From Alphaproteobacteria bacterium (GTDB lineage: Bacteria; Pseudomonadota; Alphaproteobacteria; Micavibrionales; Micavibrionaceae), in assembly GCA_002690045.1 (NCBI GenBank), contig NZDE01000012.1, positions 310,001 to 374,000 of the forward strand: a stretch of DNA of 64,000 nucleotides, written 5' to 3'. The translations under genes were made by a program, and so were the position numbers. The notes below the pieces were generated by a model, which saw nothing but the letters and a program-made list of their open reading frames with translations, was not told the origin of the DNA and did not search any database. This document shows positions 18,580 to 29,132 of this stretch, piece after piece; position 1 is the stretch's first letter; each line of letters starts with the position of its first letter.

Positions 18580-18763
18580 TACACCCTGACTATACACCAC
18601 ATTGCCGCACTAACTGTGCTTCCCTTATATGCGCTGTTTCACTGGCTTAGCGTTAGAAAACTGCCTTATTATTTTTGTTATAAAAACCGCACACAACCTC
18701 TACATTACTTAAAAGCATATCAAATTTAGTTTGACATAATATTAATATTTAATTGTATTTTAA

Positions 18764-19681
18764 CTAAATTTTTCTAAAAAGGCCGCTATTGCCTAGGCGG
18801 GTGAAGTGTTTTTCAAGGTAAGTAACGATGCTTTCACGGCGCGCTGCACTATCAGCTATAATGCCTCCCACCTTACAATCAAACGGATAACGGTTAACAA
18901 ATAACAGGCCATCATGCTTCAAACCAGCGCGGCATTCTTCAAGCAGTAAGAACGGGTCATTATGATTAGCCAGACTGTTATGCAGCACAATTACATCATA
19001 GCTATAGAGGTCAAATTCCGGCAAAGGGATGCTTGGCGTGAGCGGTAATTTCTGCGCCTTTAACTGCCTTAGCTTTAGGCGCTTATCTATAGCGTTCAAT
19101 AAATAACCTTCGGGCTGCGCATATGTCACATCATATTTTGACATAGCGGCATAAAGTGCAAAATCCCCATTATCGCTACATAAATCTAATATCTTCCCGC
19201 GTGGCAGGGTTTTTCGCACGTAATCAAGCATCGCCATTTCCTGATATAATGGCCGCATCATACCGTGAAAGAAAATAAAGTCTGCATTGTCCTGTTGAAT
19301 TTTTATGCTTATCTCAGGTGACATGGCTTTATATTGGTCACGCGCTTTTGCCAAATTATTCTGGCCAAAGCCTTCTATATACGCTGCTTTAAATAAATGG
19401 CGATATTCCGCAACACGCGCCCTGAAAAAATTACCAACTTTTTCATAGCCTTTTTCAATTAACAAAAACTTGCGGTATTGATTAATTTTCGGCTCTTCAT
19501 CAAGCGCGAAGGCCGAACAATATTGCAGTAAGTCGATATAGTCAGAACCAAAATCAGCGCTGCGCGCTAGATTCGCACTAAAAACGCCTTCACCTTTATT
19601 CTTTTCTGCCAAAACTGCCGCATGCATCGCCAAGGCATAGGTGTTTTTAGCCTTTAGCGCTTCGACAATATGATTCTGCAT
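18764..19681 (-). CDS. Class I SAM-dependent methyltransferase-like protein
   Basis: A 305-aa protein with a helical N-terminal half (about 1-160) and a Rossmann-type methyltransferase domain behind it. Motif I is KILDLCSDNGDFALYAA, an unusual form with SDNGD instead of GxGxG. Motif IV-like SYDVIVLHNSLANHNDP and HDGLLFVNRYPF follow. The substrate is unknown. The long N-terminal region is unlike standard small methyltransferases. It shares a strand with the RTX gene but is about 180 bases upstream. Confidence 0.6.
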   Translation of the reverse strand: MQNHIVEALKAKNTYALAMHAAVLAEKNKGEGVFSANLARSADFGSDYIDLLQYCSAFALDEEPKINQYRKFLLIEKGYEKVGNFFRARVAEYRHLFKAAYIEGFGQNNLAKARDQYKAMSPEISIKIQQDNADFIFFHGMMRPLYQEMAMLDYVRKTLPRGKILDLCSDNGDFALYAAMSKYDVTYAQPEGYLLNAIDKRLKLRQLKAQKLPLTPSIPLPEFDLYSYDVIVLHNSLANHNDPFLLLEECRAGLKHDGLLFVNRYPFDCKVGGIIADSAARRESIVTYLEKHFTRLGNSGLFRKI

Positions 19682-19864
19682 TATTTACCTATAACATTTT
19701 GATATTACTTATTAAATCATACCTCATTTGCATGCATATACGCAAACAAACAATACATAAAATCGGCGCACAGCACATCAATTGTAAAAAAATGCATTTT
19801 TAGGTAAAAAAATTTTTGACATTTGGAAAGAAATAGCTAATATGCAGCACACAGAACTTGATGT

Positions 19865-19940
<76 letters not shown>

Positions 19941-19959
19941 TTCAAATTCTTCCCTGTGT

Positions 19960-20033
19960 TGGGGTATAGCCAAGCGGTAAGGCAGCGGTTTTTGGTATCG
20001 CCATCCCTGGTTCGAATCCAGGTACCCCAGCCA
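19960..20033 (+). tRNA. tRNA-Gln (UUG anticodon)
   Basis: Cloverleaf with encoded CCA, 19 bases after tRNA-Thr and probably cotranscribed. The acceptor is TGGGGTA/TACCCCA, the anticodon arm GCGGT-TTTTGGT-ATCGC with TTG, and the T loop TTCGAAT. Confidence 0.97.
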
Positions 20034-20154
20034 TCTTTCTTCCATTACATTTTCTTAACAAGGCTTTCTTTGCGCTTTCAGCAGAGTGGCGGTTTTTAAT
20101 ATATACTGTCCTTATGAATTCCTATATTTTAGATTATAGTTCTTAGGGGGTTTT

Positions 20155-20829
20155 ATGAGACGTGTTTTTCTGAATATTGTGATGATTGCAAGTGTGGCTT
20201 TTTTACTTACAGGATGTAAGGAAGAAGAAGATCAGCCATCACAAGCCAATGCCACCCCCACAGCACAAGAAGAACAATACTGTGATGAAGATGTTACAGT
20301 GGAGATCGGTGACTACACCATAAAAGCACATCGTAGGGATACCCCAACAATATCCGTCCCAGACAAAAACCATAAAATTAGAGAAGCGATCCTGAGCCGT
20401 CGCAAGAATTGTGATATCAAAGACATCCCCAACGCAAAGAGTATCATGGTGGCGCAACTAAGCCTGATTGGTGGTGAAAATCTAGAAAGATTAACAACCT
20501 ACCAACGCTACAATCAATTAACAAAAACTTGGTCAAAAGGCGAAAATAGCGATCCAAACGTAAAGTATTACACTCGAGAAGAAGGTCATAGCGTTTTAAT
20601 CGTATCTGATTATATTAAGACATACAATCACGAGCCGGTTCTGGCCAAATGCTATTTTTCTTGCGAAGTAAGCTATCTCTACGATGAAAATCTTCTTATA
20701 TCCTACAGCTTCAAAGAAGACATAGACTTAGTAAAAAAATTATTTTGGGCAGATAAATACTATAGAAGCATTCTAGGCAAAATGCTTATTAAAGTTCCCA
20801 GCACTAACAATACCACTGCAAAAAAATAA
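20155..20829 (+). CDS. Hypothetical lipoprotein
   Basis: A 224-aa predicted lipoprotein. The signal sequence ends in the lipobox LLTGC (Cys21), followed by an acidic, low-complexity linker (KEEEDQPSQANATPTAQEEQ). The rest is a mixed alpha/beta domain with several cysteines (CDED, KNCDI, KCYFSCEV), which may pair in the periplasm. A strong GGGGG lies before the ATG. I recognise no family. The base composition is more AT-rich than its neighbours and it sits right after two tRNA genes, which fits a recent arrival, but no mobility gene is present. Confidence 0.7.
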   Translation: MRRVFLNIVMIASVAFLLTGCKEEEDQPSQANATPTAQEEQYCDEDVTVEIGDYTIKAHRRDTPTISVPDKNHKIREAILSRRKNCDIKDIPNAKSIMVAQLSLIGGENLERLTTYQRYNQLTKTWSKGENSDPNVKYYTREEGHSVLIVSDYIKTYNHEPVLAKCYFSCEVSYLYDENLLISYSFKEDIDLVKKLFWADKYYRSILGKMLIKVPSTNNTTAKK

Positions 20830-21068
20830 AATAGACAACCACCTTACAAAAGTTGACCAATATTTAGAGGCGAACCATGAGTTTTAGTATAATCGCATTA
20901 AACTAGAACAATAACGTCCCAAAACACTACGTTTGCGCCGTATGTGGTCAGCTATATAGATAAAATACCCTTAAAATTAATACTAAAGTTTCAATTTTTT
21001 TACCATAATTTTGGGCATAGGGCTTGCATAGTATTTATAGCAATCTTTATCTTTTTAAGGAGGCTATG

Positions 21069-21626
21069 ATGGAAAAACAGCAAAATCACAACACAGAATT
21101 GGCATCGCTAAATATTATTCGTTCACATTTAAATGCAGAGCATATGCGGGCGGCGCTCGAAGAAAAAGAGCTGAAATTACGTCATAACTTTATGACGTTA
21201 AATATCACGCCTGAATTATCACAGCATGTAAAAATTCAACGCGCGGATAACCCCCAAACAACCATATTAATTATTGATGATGACCCATTCGCGCGTAGCT
21301 TAATCAAGAAAGTTTACGCTAAAAATGCAAAAGTGCTAACGGCAAAAAACGCATTAGAAGGGTTTAAACTATACGTCAAGCATGCGCCAGACTTACTGTT
21401 ACTCGACATTCAAATGCCTAATATTAATGGTTATGATTTTCTGGCGAAAATATTTGACCTCGACCCCGCGGCTTATGTCGTGATGTTATCCGCCCATGCT
21501 GATGATAGCAATATAGATAAAGCCATTAAATATGGCGCGCGCGGATTTGTTCGCAAGCCCTTTTCACCGGCAGAGCTTTTAAGCTATACAGCTTCGATAA
21601 ACCGTCAAACGATAGACATAAATTAA
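21069..21626 (+). CDS. Stand-alone response regulator (receiver domain)
   Basis: A 185-aa protein with a helical N-terminal region (about 1-62) and a CheY-like receiver domain (about 65-180). The acidic pocket is in TILIIDDDPFARSL, the phosphoacceptor aspartate is in DLLLLDIQMPNINGYDF, the Thr/Ser position is in VVMLSAH, and the conserved lysine is in GFVRKPFSPAEL. There is no output domain, so it probably signals by binding a partner. AAGGAGG at 21057-21063 is a perfect ribosome-binding site; the ATG at 21069 has better spacing than the one at 21066. No histidine kinase is adjacent. Confidence 0.88.
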   Translation: MEKQQNHNTELASLNIIRSHLNAEHMRAALEEKELKLRHNFMTLNITPELSQHVKIQRADNPQTTILIIDDDPFARSLIKKVYAKNAKVLTAKNALEGFKLYVKHAPDLLLLDIQMPNINGYDFLAKIFDLDPAAYVVMLSAHADDSNIDKAIKYGARGFVRKPFSPAELLSYTASINRQTIDIN

Positions 21627-21646
21627 CGGCGGCAGCTTCGCGCCAG

Positions 21647-22201
21647 TTATGCGTTGCGGATCTGTTTATAGAAGTAGCGCCCCGCGACATATTCACCGCC
21701 GACATTTGCGTAAAATGGGTGCGTGCCAATATGGACATAGCCCATGCTTTCAACCAGTGCAATCGCAGCTTCTTGCGTTTCACGAATATCCAAATTCAAA
21801 ATCGTAAAATCTGCTTTACGGGCGGCGTCTTCAGCCTGTTCAATAATCATACGTGCCAAACCATATTGGCGCGCCCAAGGCGCAACGAAGATAGAGCTTA
21901 ACTGTGCCGCATGTGCCTGCGCTTGGTTATTATTTGGTGGCATGGTTATCTGCGCCGTCCCGCAGATTGCGCCATCCAAACGCCCGACAACTAACTTGCG
22001 CGAGGGCATCGTGACAACACCCTGCCAATAACGCTCCAAAATATCGCGCGCGGGCAGTTCCAACCACCCGAAACCACCGCCCGCCTCGATTGCAGCGTCC
22101 GTCGCATCACATAAATCATTTAAATCAGGAAGGGAGAGGGATTCTTCCACCAGTTCAATCGAAACTTCTGGCGGAACTGTCTTTATATTTACTTGATCCA
22201 T
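21647..22201 (-). CDS. GNAT N-acetyltransferase
   Basis: A 184-aa acetyltransferase. The core strand RKLVVGRLDGAICGTAQIT is followed by QLSSIFVAPWARQYGLARMIIEQAED, the acetyl-CoA binding loop and helix. The C-terminal LDIRETQEAAIALVESMGYVHIG is the usual closing motif. The start at 22201 is favoured by GGAG 7 bases upstream; an ATG at 22213 lacks one. Substrate unknown. It is convergent with the response regulator gene, 20 bases away. Confidence 0.85.
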   Translation of the reverse strand: MDQVNIKTVPPEVSIELVEESLSLPDLNDLCDATDAAIEAGGGFGWLELPARDILERYWQGVVTMPSRKLVVGRLDGAICGTAQITMPPNNNQAQAHAAQLSSIFVAPWARQYGLARMIIEQAEDAARKADFTILNLDIRETQEAAIALVESMGYVHIGTHPFYANVGGEYVAGRYFYKQIRNA

Positions 22202-22329
22202 AAACTTCTCCATTCATTTTGTGGAATGTTCGCACAACCATTCTACACTTAAATATGGTAAAATTGTGTTATAAAAACATAAAATTTTATCTAATTGCTG
22301 CAGCGCAAATATTGCAGCAATATTTTAAT

Positions 22330-22983
22330 TTACGCGCATAAATCAAGCAGGGCATTGACCGTATTTTCTGCGCCAATAGCAATATGCTTAACGGATGTGT
22401 CGAGCATATAGCACGGGCTTGTCACAATTTTATTTGCTGCATCAATAACAATTTCATCATTGCCCGTCACCTGATGGCGCGCACCGCAAGCTTCTATTTC
22501 ACCGATTGTCGCTTCATCCGCGCCAACAGTTACCAATACATCGCCAAAAACAGATGCTAAAATCGCTGGGGAAATGCATAGCGCGCCGATGGGCTTGCCT
22601 TCGCGCTTCATTGCTTGCAGCGCCGCTTTCACATCATCATTTACACTGGCCTCTGCGCCATCAAAGGCAAAGCTTGATAAATTCTTTGCTGCGCCAAAAC
22701 CACCCGGAAGAATGACCGCATCGAAATCATCCGCATCAAAATCAGCAAGGTCATTTATCGCACCGCGGCTAATGCGCGCAGCCTCAACCATGACATTGCG
22801 CGTTTCATCCATTTCTTCACCGGTAATGTGGTTAATGACATGGTGCTGATCCATGTCTGGTGCAAATACACTGTAATTCGCGCCCGCTTTATCTAACGCC
22901 AAAAATGTACATACCGATTCGTGAATTTCTGCGCCATCGAAAACGCCGCAACCTGAAAGAATAACTGCAATATTTTTGCTCAT
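22330..22983 (-). CDS. elbB: ElbB-like class I glutamine amidotransferase-fold protein
   Basis: A 217-aa DJ-1/PfpI superfamily member of the ElbB (SCRP27A) type. It starts NIAVILSGCGVFDGAEIHE, with the conserved ILPGGFGAAKNLSSFA and a GALCISPAILASVF nucleophile elbow that carries the cysteine. The C-terminal NKIVTSPCYMLDTSVKHIAIG also fits. Escherichia coli ElbB has glyoxalase activity in vitro and was linked to isoprenoid synthesis. AGGATATAAG precedes the ATG at 22983; an ATG at 23013 adds a non-conserved extension. Confidence 0.92.
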   Translation of the reverse strand: MSKNIAVILSGCGVFDGAEIHESVCTFLALDKAGANYSVFAPDMDQHHVINHITGEEMDETRNVMVEAARISRGAINDLADFDADDFDAVILPGGFGAAKNLSSFAFDGAEASVNDDVKAALQAMKREGKPIGALCISPAILASVFGDVLVTVGADEATIGEIEACGARHQVTGNDEIVIDAANKIVTSPCYMLDTSVKHIAIGAENTVNALLDLCA

Positions 22984-23188
22984 CTTATATCCTGTATCTA
23001 TGGATTTCATCAATTTGTGAATGCTTATTACATAGACTGATAAAGGCCAAAAATCAATCCGCAGGGCGAGATATCTTTATGCTGCATGTGCGAGACATAA
23101 TAAAGTTGCGTTTTATGGTCTCTATTTGTTATGAATGCTCTTACAAGTAAAATACATAATTATAAAAACAATTGAACAGTGAGATAAA

Positions 23189-24115
23189 ATGGACAAACCT
23201 GAAAAACTTACGCCGCCCGGTTTAATCGACGCCGCTTATGATTTCCTGCTCACCTACGATGCGGTAAAGAATAATTATGATGACGCCATTCGCAGCCTTT
23301 TTCCCTATGGCAACGGCGCACCGGTTATGGTCGTACCGGGCTTTATGGCGCATGACATTATTACAGGCAGTTTAGGGAATTTTGTATCTAGCCTTGGCTA
23401 TGCCGGTAAAAAATGGAAAGGCGGACTGCACCTAGGCGTGAGCGATTATAAATTGCAGCATTTTGAAGAGCGCTTAAATTACGTCTTTAACAAACACGGG
23501 CAGCGTCCAATCACCTTAATTGGATGGTCACTTGGCGGCATCGTGTCGCGCGAAATGGCGCGCATGCAGCCTGATAAAGTCGCACAGGTCATCACACTCG
23601 GCAGTCCATTCAAGGCACCTGAACACCCGGATTCAACACATTTAAAAGCGGCATTTGATTTCGCCACGCAGCTTGACCAAAAAATCGGCGCAAGCAAAGA
23701 GATCATGGGCGATATACCTGCCCTTCTCAAACATCAGCTGAGCCTAAAAACGTCGCTTCGTGATAAAATGAAAATGGGTGTGCGCTTTCCACTGCATTGC
23801 GTTGAACGATTATTTAAACAGCCTAAAGTCCTATCAGACAATACATTTAACGCGGAAAGTGTGAAACCCATCGACGTACCCTCAACGCATATTTACACCC
23901 AAAATGACGGTGTCGTACATTGGAAAACCTGCATCGGTGAAGAAAATGAACGCACACAAAATATCGAAGTAAACACAAGCCATATCGGCCTACCTTTTGA
24001 TGCCGCAGTACGGCTAATCATCGCGGATCGTCTATATCATAACGCTGCCGCACAGAAGCAAGATTGGCAAAAATTTGACGCTAGTCCATATCAGGGCCTA
24101 TTTGGACTGACATAA
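23189..24115 (+). CDS. Alpha/beta-hydrolase (lipase-like)
   Basis: A 308-aa protein with the alpha/beta-hydrolase nucleophile elbow GWSLGG (serine at about residue 114) in TLIGWSLGGIVSREMAR. The oxyanion-side strand is APVMVVPGFMAHDIITG. Possible acid and base residues are in HIYTQNDGVVHWKTC and in NTSHIGLPFD. There is no signal peptide. Resembles lipase/esterases acting on hydrophobic esters, but the substrate is unknown. It ends 49 bases before tRNA-Arg. Confidence 0.8.
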   Translation: MDKPEKLTPPGLIDAAYDFLLTYDAVKNNYDDAIRSLFPYGNGAPVMVVPGFMAHDIITGSLGNFVSSLGYAGKKWKGGLHLGVSDYKLQHFEERLNYVFNKHGQRPITLIGWSLGGIVSREMARMQPDKVAQVITLGSPFKAPEHPDSTHLKAAFDFATQLDQKIGASKEIMGDIPALLKHQLSLKTSLRDKMKMGVRFPLHCVERLFKQPKVLSDNTFNAESVKPIDVPSTHIYTQNDGVVHWKTCIGEENERTQNIEVNTSHIGLPFDAAVRLIIADRLYHNAAAQKQDWQKFDASPYQGLFGLT

Positions 24116-24164
24116 AATATCGCTTGATGGGTCACGCGCACTAGGTTAAAGATAACACTGCGCA

Positions 24165-24240
24165 GCACCCGTAGCTCAGTGGATAGAGCACTGGTTTCCG
24201 GAGCCAGGTGTCGCAGGTTCGATTCCTGCCGGGTGCGCCA
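24165..24240 (+). tRNA. tRNA-Arg (CCG anticodon)
   Basis: Cloverleaf with encoded CCA. The acceptor is GCACCCG/CGGGTGC, the anticodon arm CTGGT-TTCCGGA-GCCAG with CCG, and the T loop TTCGATT. The convergent dienelactone hydrolase gene ends 5 bases downstream. Confidence 0.97.
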
Positions 24241-24245
24241 TTTTC

Positions 24246-25019
24246 TTACTTCAACACCTCATCCAAAAACGCCAAAGCGCCCGCCCAAGAGCGCATATCA
24301 GCTTTTTCATTATAAGCGACGCCTGTTGATGGGTCGTTGCCCGCATGTTTTTCGGTGAAAGCGTGGACGGCATCGGCGTAGATGTTTAACTGCCAATCGG
24401 CATTTGCGGCATCCATTTCGGCGGTGAAGGCCTCAACTTGTTCTGGCGGAACATGCGGATCGGCGGCGCCGTGATGGACTTGGATGGATGCGGTTAATGG
24501 ACTGTCTTCAGAAATTGTGCGTTTCGTTGATAAGCCGCCATGGAAGCTGACTACACCATCAACATCACTGCCCGCGCGGGCGTAATCAAGCGCCATAGTA
24601 CCGCCAAAACAATACCCTATTATCGCGTCTTTATCGTTAGTGTATCCTTCACTTTGCACAAAAGCGCGCGCTGCGTTGATGCGCTGTTTTGAAAAACTAG
24701 GGTCTGACTTGTAAATAGTAGATTGCGTTTTTGCCCCTTCAACATCGGCTGGGCGAACATCTTTGCCATACATATCAACGGCGAAGACATTGTAACATTT
24801 GCCGGCGAGCATATCGGCGCGGCCTTTTTCATATGCCCCAAGGCCTTTCCATTGGTGAATTACATAGACAACGGGCGCATCTTTGCCATTGTCACATGTT
24901 GATGGCGCGAAGTAACCTTGCATAAGCGTATCGCCATCTGTGTAAATCATATCTTGCCCCGCATAGGCAGGCACAGAAAAACCAATTAACGCAGCACTTA
25001 ACAGTAATAATTTCTTCAT
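24246..25019 (-). CDS. Exported dienelactone hydrolase-family protein
   Basis: A 257-aa protein: signal peptide at residues 1-20 (FSVPAYAG), then the dienelactone hydrolase fold. YVIHQWKGLGAYEKGRADML, the cysteine-nucleophile elbow GYCFGG in KDAIIGYCFGGTMALD, an aspartate in HHGAADPHVPPEQV and a histidine in YADAVHAFTEKHAG complete the triad. Periplasmic members probably hydrolyse esters or lactones. AAAGGAGG sits right before the ATG at 25019; upstream ATGs would place residues ahead of the signal peptide. Divergent from the hut operon, so the two may share a regulatory gap. Confidence 0.88.
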   Translation of the reverse strand: MKKLLLLSAALIGFSVPAYAGQDMIYTDGDTLMQGYFAPSTCDNGKDAPVVYVIHQWKGLGAYEKGRADMLAGKCYNVFAVDMYGKDVRPADVEGAKTQSTIYKSDPSFSKQRINAARAFVQSEGYTNDKDAIIGYCFGGTMALDYARAGSDVDGVVSFHGGLSTKRTISEDSPLTASIQVHHGAADPHVPPEQVEAFTAEMDAANADWQLNIYADAVHAFTEKHAGNDPSTGVAYNEKADMRSWAGALAFLDEVLK

Positions 25020-25051
25020 GGGGCAACCTCCTTTAATTTGGTGAATAGGAT

Positions 25052-25079
25052 ACACCTATAAGAATATCTATGCTATAAA
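25052..25079 (+). promoter_or_regulatory. Possible promoter for the hut operon
   Basis: An extended -10 (TGC then TATAAA at 25074-25079) lies about 30 bases before the hutU start; the -35 region is poor. I see no HutC gene or recognisable HutC operator in the window, so the regulation is unknown. Confidence 0.35.
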
Positions 25080-25108
25080 AAGCAAAAATATAATTGGGAG
25101 AAATTGAT

Positions 25109-26806
25109 ATGTCTGTTAACGCCGCGCGCAAATCAACGAACCGCGAGATTAAAGCTTCACATGATTTAAAACCATCGACTAAGGCAGGCTGGCTGACCGA
25201 AGCGCCGATCCGTATGTTGATGAACAACCTTGACCGCGAGGTTGCGGAAAACCCTGATGAATTAGTGGTCTATGGTGGCATTGGCCGCGCGGCGCGGGAC
25301 TGGGATTGTTACGATAAAATCATCGAAACCCTAACAAATTTAGATAAAGACGAAACCATGCTTGTCCAGTCCGGTAAGCCTGTCGGCGTCTTTAAAACGC
25401 ATGAAAATGCCCCGCGTGTTTTGCTTGCGAATTCAAACCTTGTGCCGCATTGGGCGAATTGGGATCATTTCCACGAGCTCGATAAAAAAGGCCTGATGAT
25501 GTACGGCCAAATGACCGCAGGGTCATGGATTTACATTGGTTCACAAGGCATTGTCCAAGGCACGTATGAAACCTTTGTTGAAGCAGGCCGTCAACATTAT
25601 GGCGGCGAGCTGAAAGGCAAATGGATTTTGACTGGCGGCCTTGGCGGAATGGGCGGGGCGCAGCCTTTAGCAGCAACTATGGCGGGGGCATCTATGCTCG
25701 CCGTTGAATGCAACCCTGAAAGCATGCGCAAACGCCTGAACACCAAATATTTAGATGTGCAGACTGAGCGTTTAGAAGACGCCATCGCATTGATTGAAGC
25801 CGCACATAAAGATGGCCGCGCTGTGTCGGTTGGCCTACTGGGTAATGCCGCCGATATCTTCCCTGAAATTGCAGCGCGCGCCAAAGAAGACCCACGTTAT
25901 CGCCCTGATATGGTGACCGACCAAACCAGTGCGCATGACCCGTTAAACGGGTATCTACCGAAGGGTTGGAGCCTCAGCCAAGCCGAGCAAATGCGCAAAA
26001 AAGACCCTGAAGCTGTGATTAAAGCGGCATCAGAATCAATGGCGCTGCATGTACAGGCGATGCTTGATTTACAATCCATGGGCATTCCGACATTTGATTA
26101 CGGCAATAATATTCGTCAGGTCGCGAAAGACCAAGGCGTTAAAAATGCCTTTGATTTTCCGGGGTTTGTGCCGGCCTATATTCGTCCGCTTTTCTGCCGC
26201 GGCGTTGGGCCATTCCGCTGGGCAGCGCTATCAGGTGATCCAGAAGATATTTATAAAACCGATGCAAAGGTGAAAGAGCTTATGCCGAATAACCCGCATC
26301 TGCATAACTGGCTTGATATGGCGAAGGAGCGTATTTCCTTCCAAGGCCTGCCTGCGCGTATTTGCTGGGTTGGGCTTGGTGACCGCGCACGTCTTGGCCT
26401 TGCCTTCAATGACATGGTGGCGAGCGGCGAATTAAGCGCGCCTGTGGTGATTGGGCGTGACCATCTCGATTCAGGTTCAGTCGCTAGCCCGAACCGTGAA
26501 ACCGAAGCCATGAAAGATGGTAGTGATGCAGTATCGGACTGGCCGCTGCTTAATGCTCTTCTTAACACTGCGGGCGGCGCGACTTGGGTATCGCTGCATC
26601 ATGGCGGCGGCGTGGGTATGGGCTTTTCACAGCATAGCGGCATGGTGATTGTTGCCGACGGCACGGACGAAGCGCGCAAGCGTTTAGAAAATGTCCTGAC
26701 CAATGACCCCGGCACGGGCGTGATGCGTCATGCTGATGCAGGCTATCAAGAGGCAATTGACTGTGCCAATGCGCAGGGGCTTAAACTTCCGATGATTAAT
26801 GGATGA
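25109..26806 (+). CDS. hutU: Urocanate hydratase
   Basis: Second enzyme of histidine degradation, converting urocanate to imidazolone propionate with tightly bound NAD+. The 565-aa length is typical. The NAD-binding glycine-rich stretch [14 protein letters not shown] is at about residues 170-185, and the family motifs [11 protein letters not shown] and [19 protein letters not shown] are present. GGGAG before the ATG at 25109 sets the start; a TTG at 25094 is inside that site. It overlaps hutH by 4 bases (ATGA), which means translational coupling. Confidence 0.97.
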   Translation: MSVNAARKSTNREIKASHDLKPSTKAGWLTEAPIRMLMNNLDREVAENPDELVVYGGIGRAARDWDCYDKIIETLTNLDKDETMLVQSGKPVGVFKTHENAPRVLLANSNLVPHWANWDHFHELDKKGLMMYGQMTAGSWIYIGSQGIVQGTYETFVEAGRQHYGGELKGKWILTGGLGGMGGAQPLAATMAGASMLAVECNPESMRKRLNTKYLDVQTERLEDAIALIEAAHKDGRAVSVGLLGNAADIFPEIAARAKEDPRYRPDMVTDQTSAHDPLNGYLPKGWSLSQAEQMRKKDPEAVIKAASESMALHVQAMLDLQSMGIPTFDYGNNIRQVAKDQGVKNAFDFPGFVPAYIRPLFCRGVGPFRWAALSGDPEDIYKTDAKVKELMPNNPHLHNWLDMAKERISFQGLPARICWVGLGDRARLGLAFNDMVASGELSAPVVIGRDHLDSGSVASPNRETEAMKDGSDAVSDWPLLNALLNTAGGATWVSLHHGGGVGMGFSQHSGMVIVADGTDEARKRLENVLTNDPGTGVMRHADAGYQEAIDCANAQGLKLPMING

Positions 26807-28350
26807 TATCAAATATGTTTATACTGAACCTTACCCCCGGTGAATTAAGCTTAGAAGATTTACGCCGCGTTTATCGTGAACCGGTTAAAATCACATTGAA
26901 CGCTGCGGCCTATGATGCGATTGACGGCAGCACCCGCGTGGTTGATGATGTGATCAAATCGGGCAAAACGGTTTACGGCATTAATACGGGTTTTGGTAAG
27001 CTTGCCAAAAAACGCGTTAGCCTTGAGCAGCTTGAGAAGTTACAAGAAAACCTGATCCTTTCACATTGTACGGGGACGGGTTATACGCTTTATGATGAAA
27101 TCACGCGTTTGATTATGGTGCTGAAAATCAATGCCTTGGCGCAGGGTTTTTCAGGGGTACGCCGTGAATTGATTGATGCACTCATCACACTCCTTAATAA
27201 AGAAATTTACCCCTGCATCCCTGCAAAAGGATCGGTTGGGGCATCAGGCGACCTCGCACCGCTTGCGCATATGAGCGCCGTTCTCCTCGGTTATGGTCAG
27301 GTGCGCATTAATGGTGAAATTTTTGATGCCGCCGAAGGGTTAAAACGCGCAGGGTTAGAACCTATGGCGCTCGCCCCGAAAGAAGGGCTTGCCTTGATTA
27401 ACGGGACGCAAGTTTCTGCCGCCCTTGCGCTGCGCGGTTTATTCGCGGCAGAGAATTGTTTTGTTGGTGGGTTGATTGCAGGTGCACTGAGCATTGATGC
27501 CGCCAAAGGCAGCGCCGCGCCATTTGTCAGCGGCATCCATAGCGTCCGCCGTCAGCAAGGGCAAATTGATGTTGCCGCGCTGTACCGTGATATTTTAAGC
27601 GGCAGCCAGATTGCTAAATCTCACGAAGATTGCGACCGCGTACAAGACCCATATTGTCTGCGCTGCATTCCACAGGTGATGGGCGCGTGTTTAGACACCA
27701 TCCGCCATGCCGCCACCGTATTAGAAAACGAAGCCAATGCCGTGACCGATAACCCGCTGGTCTTCCAAGATACAGGCGAGATTCTGTCTGGCGGCAATTT
27801 CCATGCAGAACCCGTGGGCATGGTCGCCGATGCGCTTGCCACGGCCATTGCTGAAATTGGCAGTATATCGGAGCGCCGCATTGCGATGTTGATTGATGAT
27901 AATCAAAGCCGCCTCCCTGCCTTTTTGATTGAAGATGCGGGCGTGAATTCAGGCTTTATGATTGCGCATGTCACTGCGGCCGCGCTAACGAGTGAAAACA
28001 AACAAAATGCATACCCTGCCGTTGTCGATTCCATCCCGACCAGTGCAGGGCAGGAAGACCATGTCAGCATGGCGACCCATGGCGCACGCCGCCTTGTCAA
28101 AATGACCGAAAATGCAGCAACGATTGTCGGCATTGAACTGCTTGCCGCGGCGCAGGGCATTGATTTCCAACGTCCGCTGACATCATCCCCGCAGTTAGAG
28201 GAAGTACATAGCCTCATCCGTGCGGAGGTCGATCACCTTGACCAAGACCGTTATTTCGCCCCCGATATTGCCAAGGCGCGCGCTATAGTCGAAAGTGACG
28301 TTTTGATGCGCTACGCGGCAAAAATCATCCCATCGGTGAAAGCAAAATAA
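26803..28350 (+). CDS. hutH: Histidine ammonia-lyase
   Basis: First enzyme of histidine degradation: removes ammonia from L-histidine to give urocanate. The 515-aa protein carries the Ala-Ser-Gly triad (147-149, in [16 protein letters not shown]) that cyclises into the MIO cofactor. Early [11 protein letters not shown] and later [13 protein letters not shown] match the family. The start at 26803 overlaps the hutU stop; an in-frame ATG at 26815 is also possible. Its stop shares a base with the hutG start (TAATG), so hutU-hutH-hutG is one coupled operon. Confidence 0.97.
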   Translation: MISNMFILNLTPGELSLEDLRRVYREPVKITLNAAAYDAIDGSTRVVDDVIKSGKTVYGINTGFGKLAKKRVSLEQLEKLQENLILSHCTGTGYTLYDEITRLIMVLKINALAQGFSGVRRELIDALITLLNKEIYPCIPAKGSVGASGDLAPLAHMSAVLLGYGQVRINGEIFDAAEGLKRAGLEPMALAPKEGLALINGTQVSAALALRGLFAAENCFVGGLIAGALSIDAAKGSAAPFVSGIHSVRRQQGQIDVAALYRDILSGSQIAKSHEDCDRVQDPYCLRCIPQVMGACLDTIRHAATVLENEANAVTDNPLVFQDTGEILSGGNFHAEPVGMVADALATAIAEIGSISERRIAMLIDDNQSRLPAFLIEDAGVNSGFMIAHVTAAALTSENKQNAYPAVVDSIPTSAGQEDHVSMATHGARRLVKMTENAATIVGIELLAAAQGIDFQRPLTSSPQLEEVHSLIRAEVDHLDQDRYFAPDIAKARAIVESDVLMRYAAKIIPSVKAK

Positions 28351-29132
28351 TGGATTTATTTGAATTAGAAATTGGCAATAGCCCGCTCATTATCTCCGCC
28401 CCGCATTCAGGGACATATGTGCCTGAACATATTTTGTTTAACTTCACCGAAGACGGTAAAGACCTTGCCGACACGGATTGGTATGTCGATAAACTTTATC
28501 ATAGCTACGCCAAAAAGAATGACGCGACCTTTCTGCGCGCAAATTATTCGCGTTATGTGATTGACTTGAACCGCCCGCCGAATAATGAATCACTGTATCC
28601 AGGGCAAGCGAAAATCCCGCTATGTCCCGACATTACGTTTAAAAACACGCCTGTTTACCGTGATGGATTAGACCCCGATGAAGAAGAAATTTCAGAGCGC
28701 ATTAAAAAATATTGGCGGCCTTATCACAATAGACTGGCACAGCAAATCGAACGCGTTGTCGCCATTCATGGCTTTGCCCTGCTACTTGATGCGCATTCGA
28801 TTAAACGCAACATCCCGCTGCTGTTTGAAGGGGATTTACCTGATTTGAACATTGGTACAGCCAATGGGGCAAGCTGCGATGATGCACGCATGCAGGCCGC
28901 TGCCAAAGCCCTAGAAGGAACTGATTATAGCCATGTGATTAATGGCCGCTTTATTGGCGGGTATATAACGCGCCATCACGGAAACCCTGACCAGAACGTC
29001 CATGCTATGCAGATGGAAATTTGCCGCGACCTTTACATGGATGAAGATGGCTTTTTCTATCGCATTGAGCGTGCTGAAAAACTGATCGCCGCGTTAGAAA
29101 CGATGCTCGACGCCTTCGCGCACCACAGCTAA
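28350..29132 (+). CDS. hutG: N-formylglutamate amidohydrolase
   Basis: Last step of the five-step histidine pathway: N-formylglutamate to glutamate and formate. The 260-aa protein starts with [16 protein letters not shown] and has a metal-binding LLLDAHS segment plus [21 protein letters not shown], as in the N-formylglutamate amidohydrolase family. It is not the arginase-like HutG. It is coupled to hutH by a one-base overlap, and its last 39 bases overlap the convergent hutI gene. Confidence 0.93.
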   Translation: MDLFELEIGNSPLIISAPHSGTYVPEHILFNFTEDGKDLADTDWYVDKLYHSYAKKNDATFLRANYSRYVIDLNRPPNNESLYPGQAKIPLCPDITFKNTPVYRDGLDPDEEEISERIKKYWRPYHNRLAQQIERVVAIHGFALLLDAHSIKRNIPLLFEGDLPDLNIGTANGASCDDARMQAAAKALEGTDYSHVINGRFIGGYITRHHGNPDQNVHAMQMEICRDLYMDEDGFFYRIERAEKLIAALETMLDAFAHHS

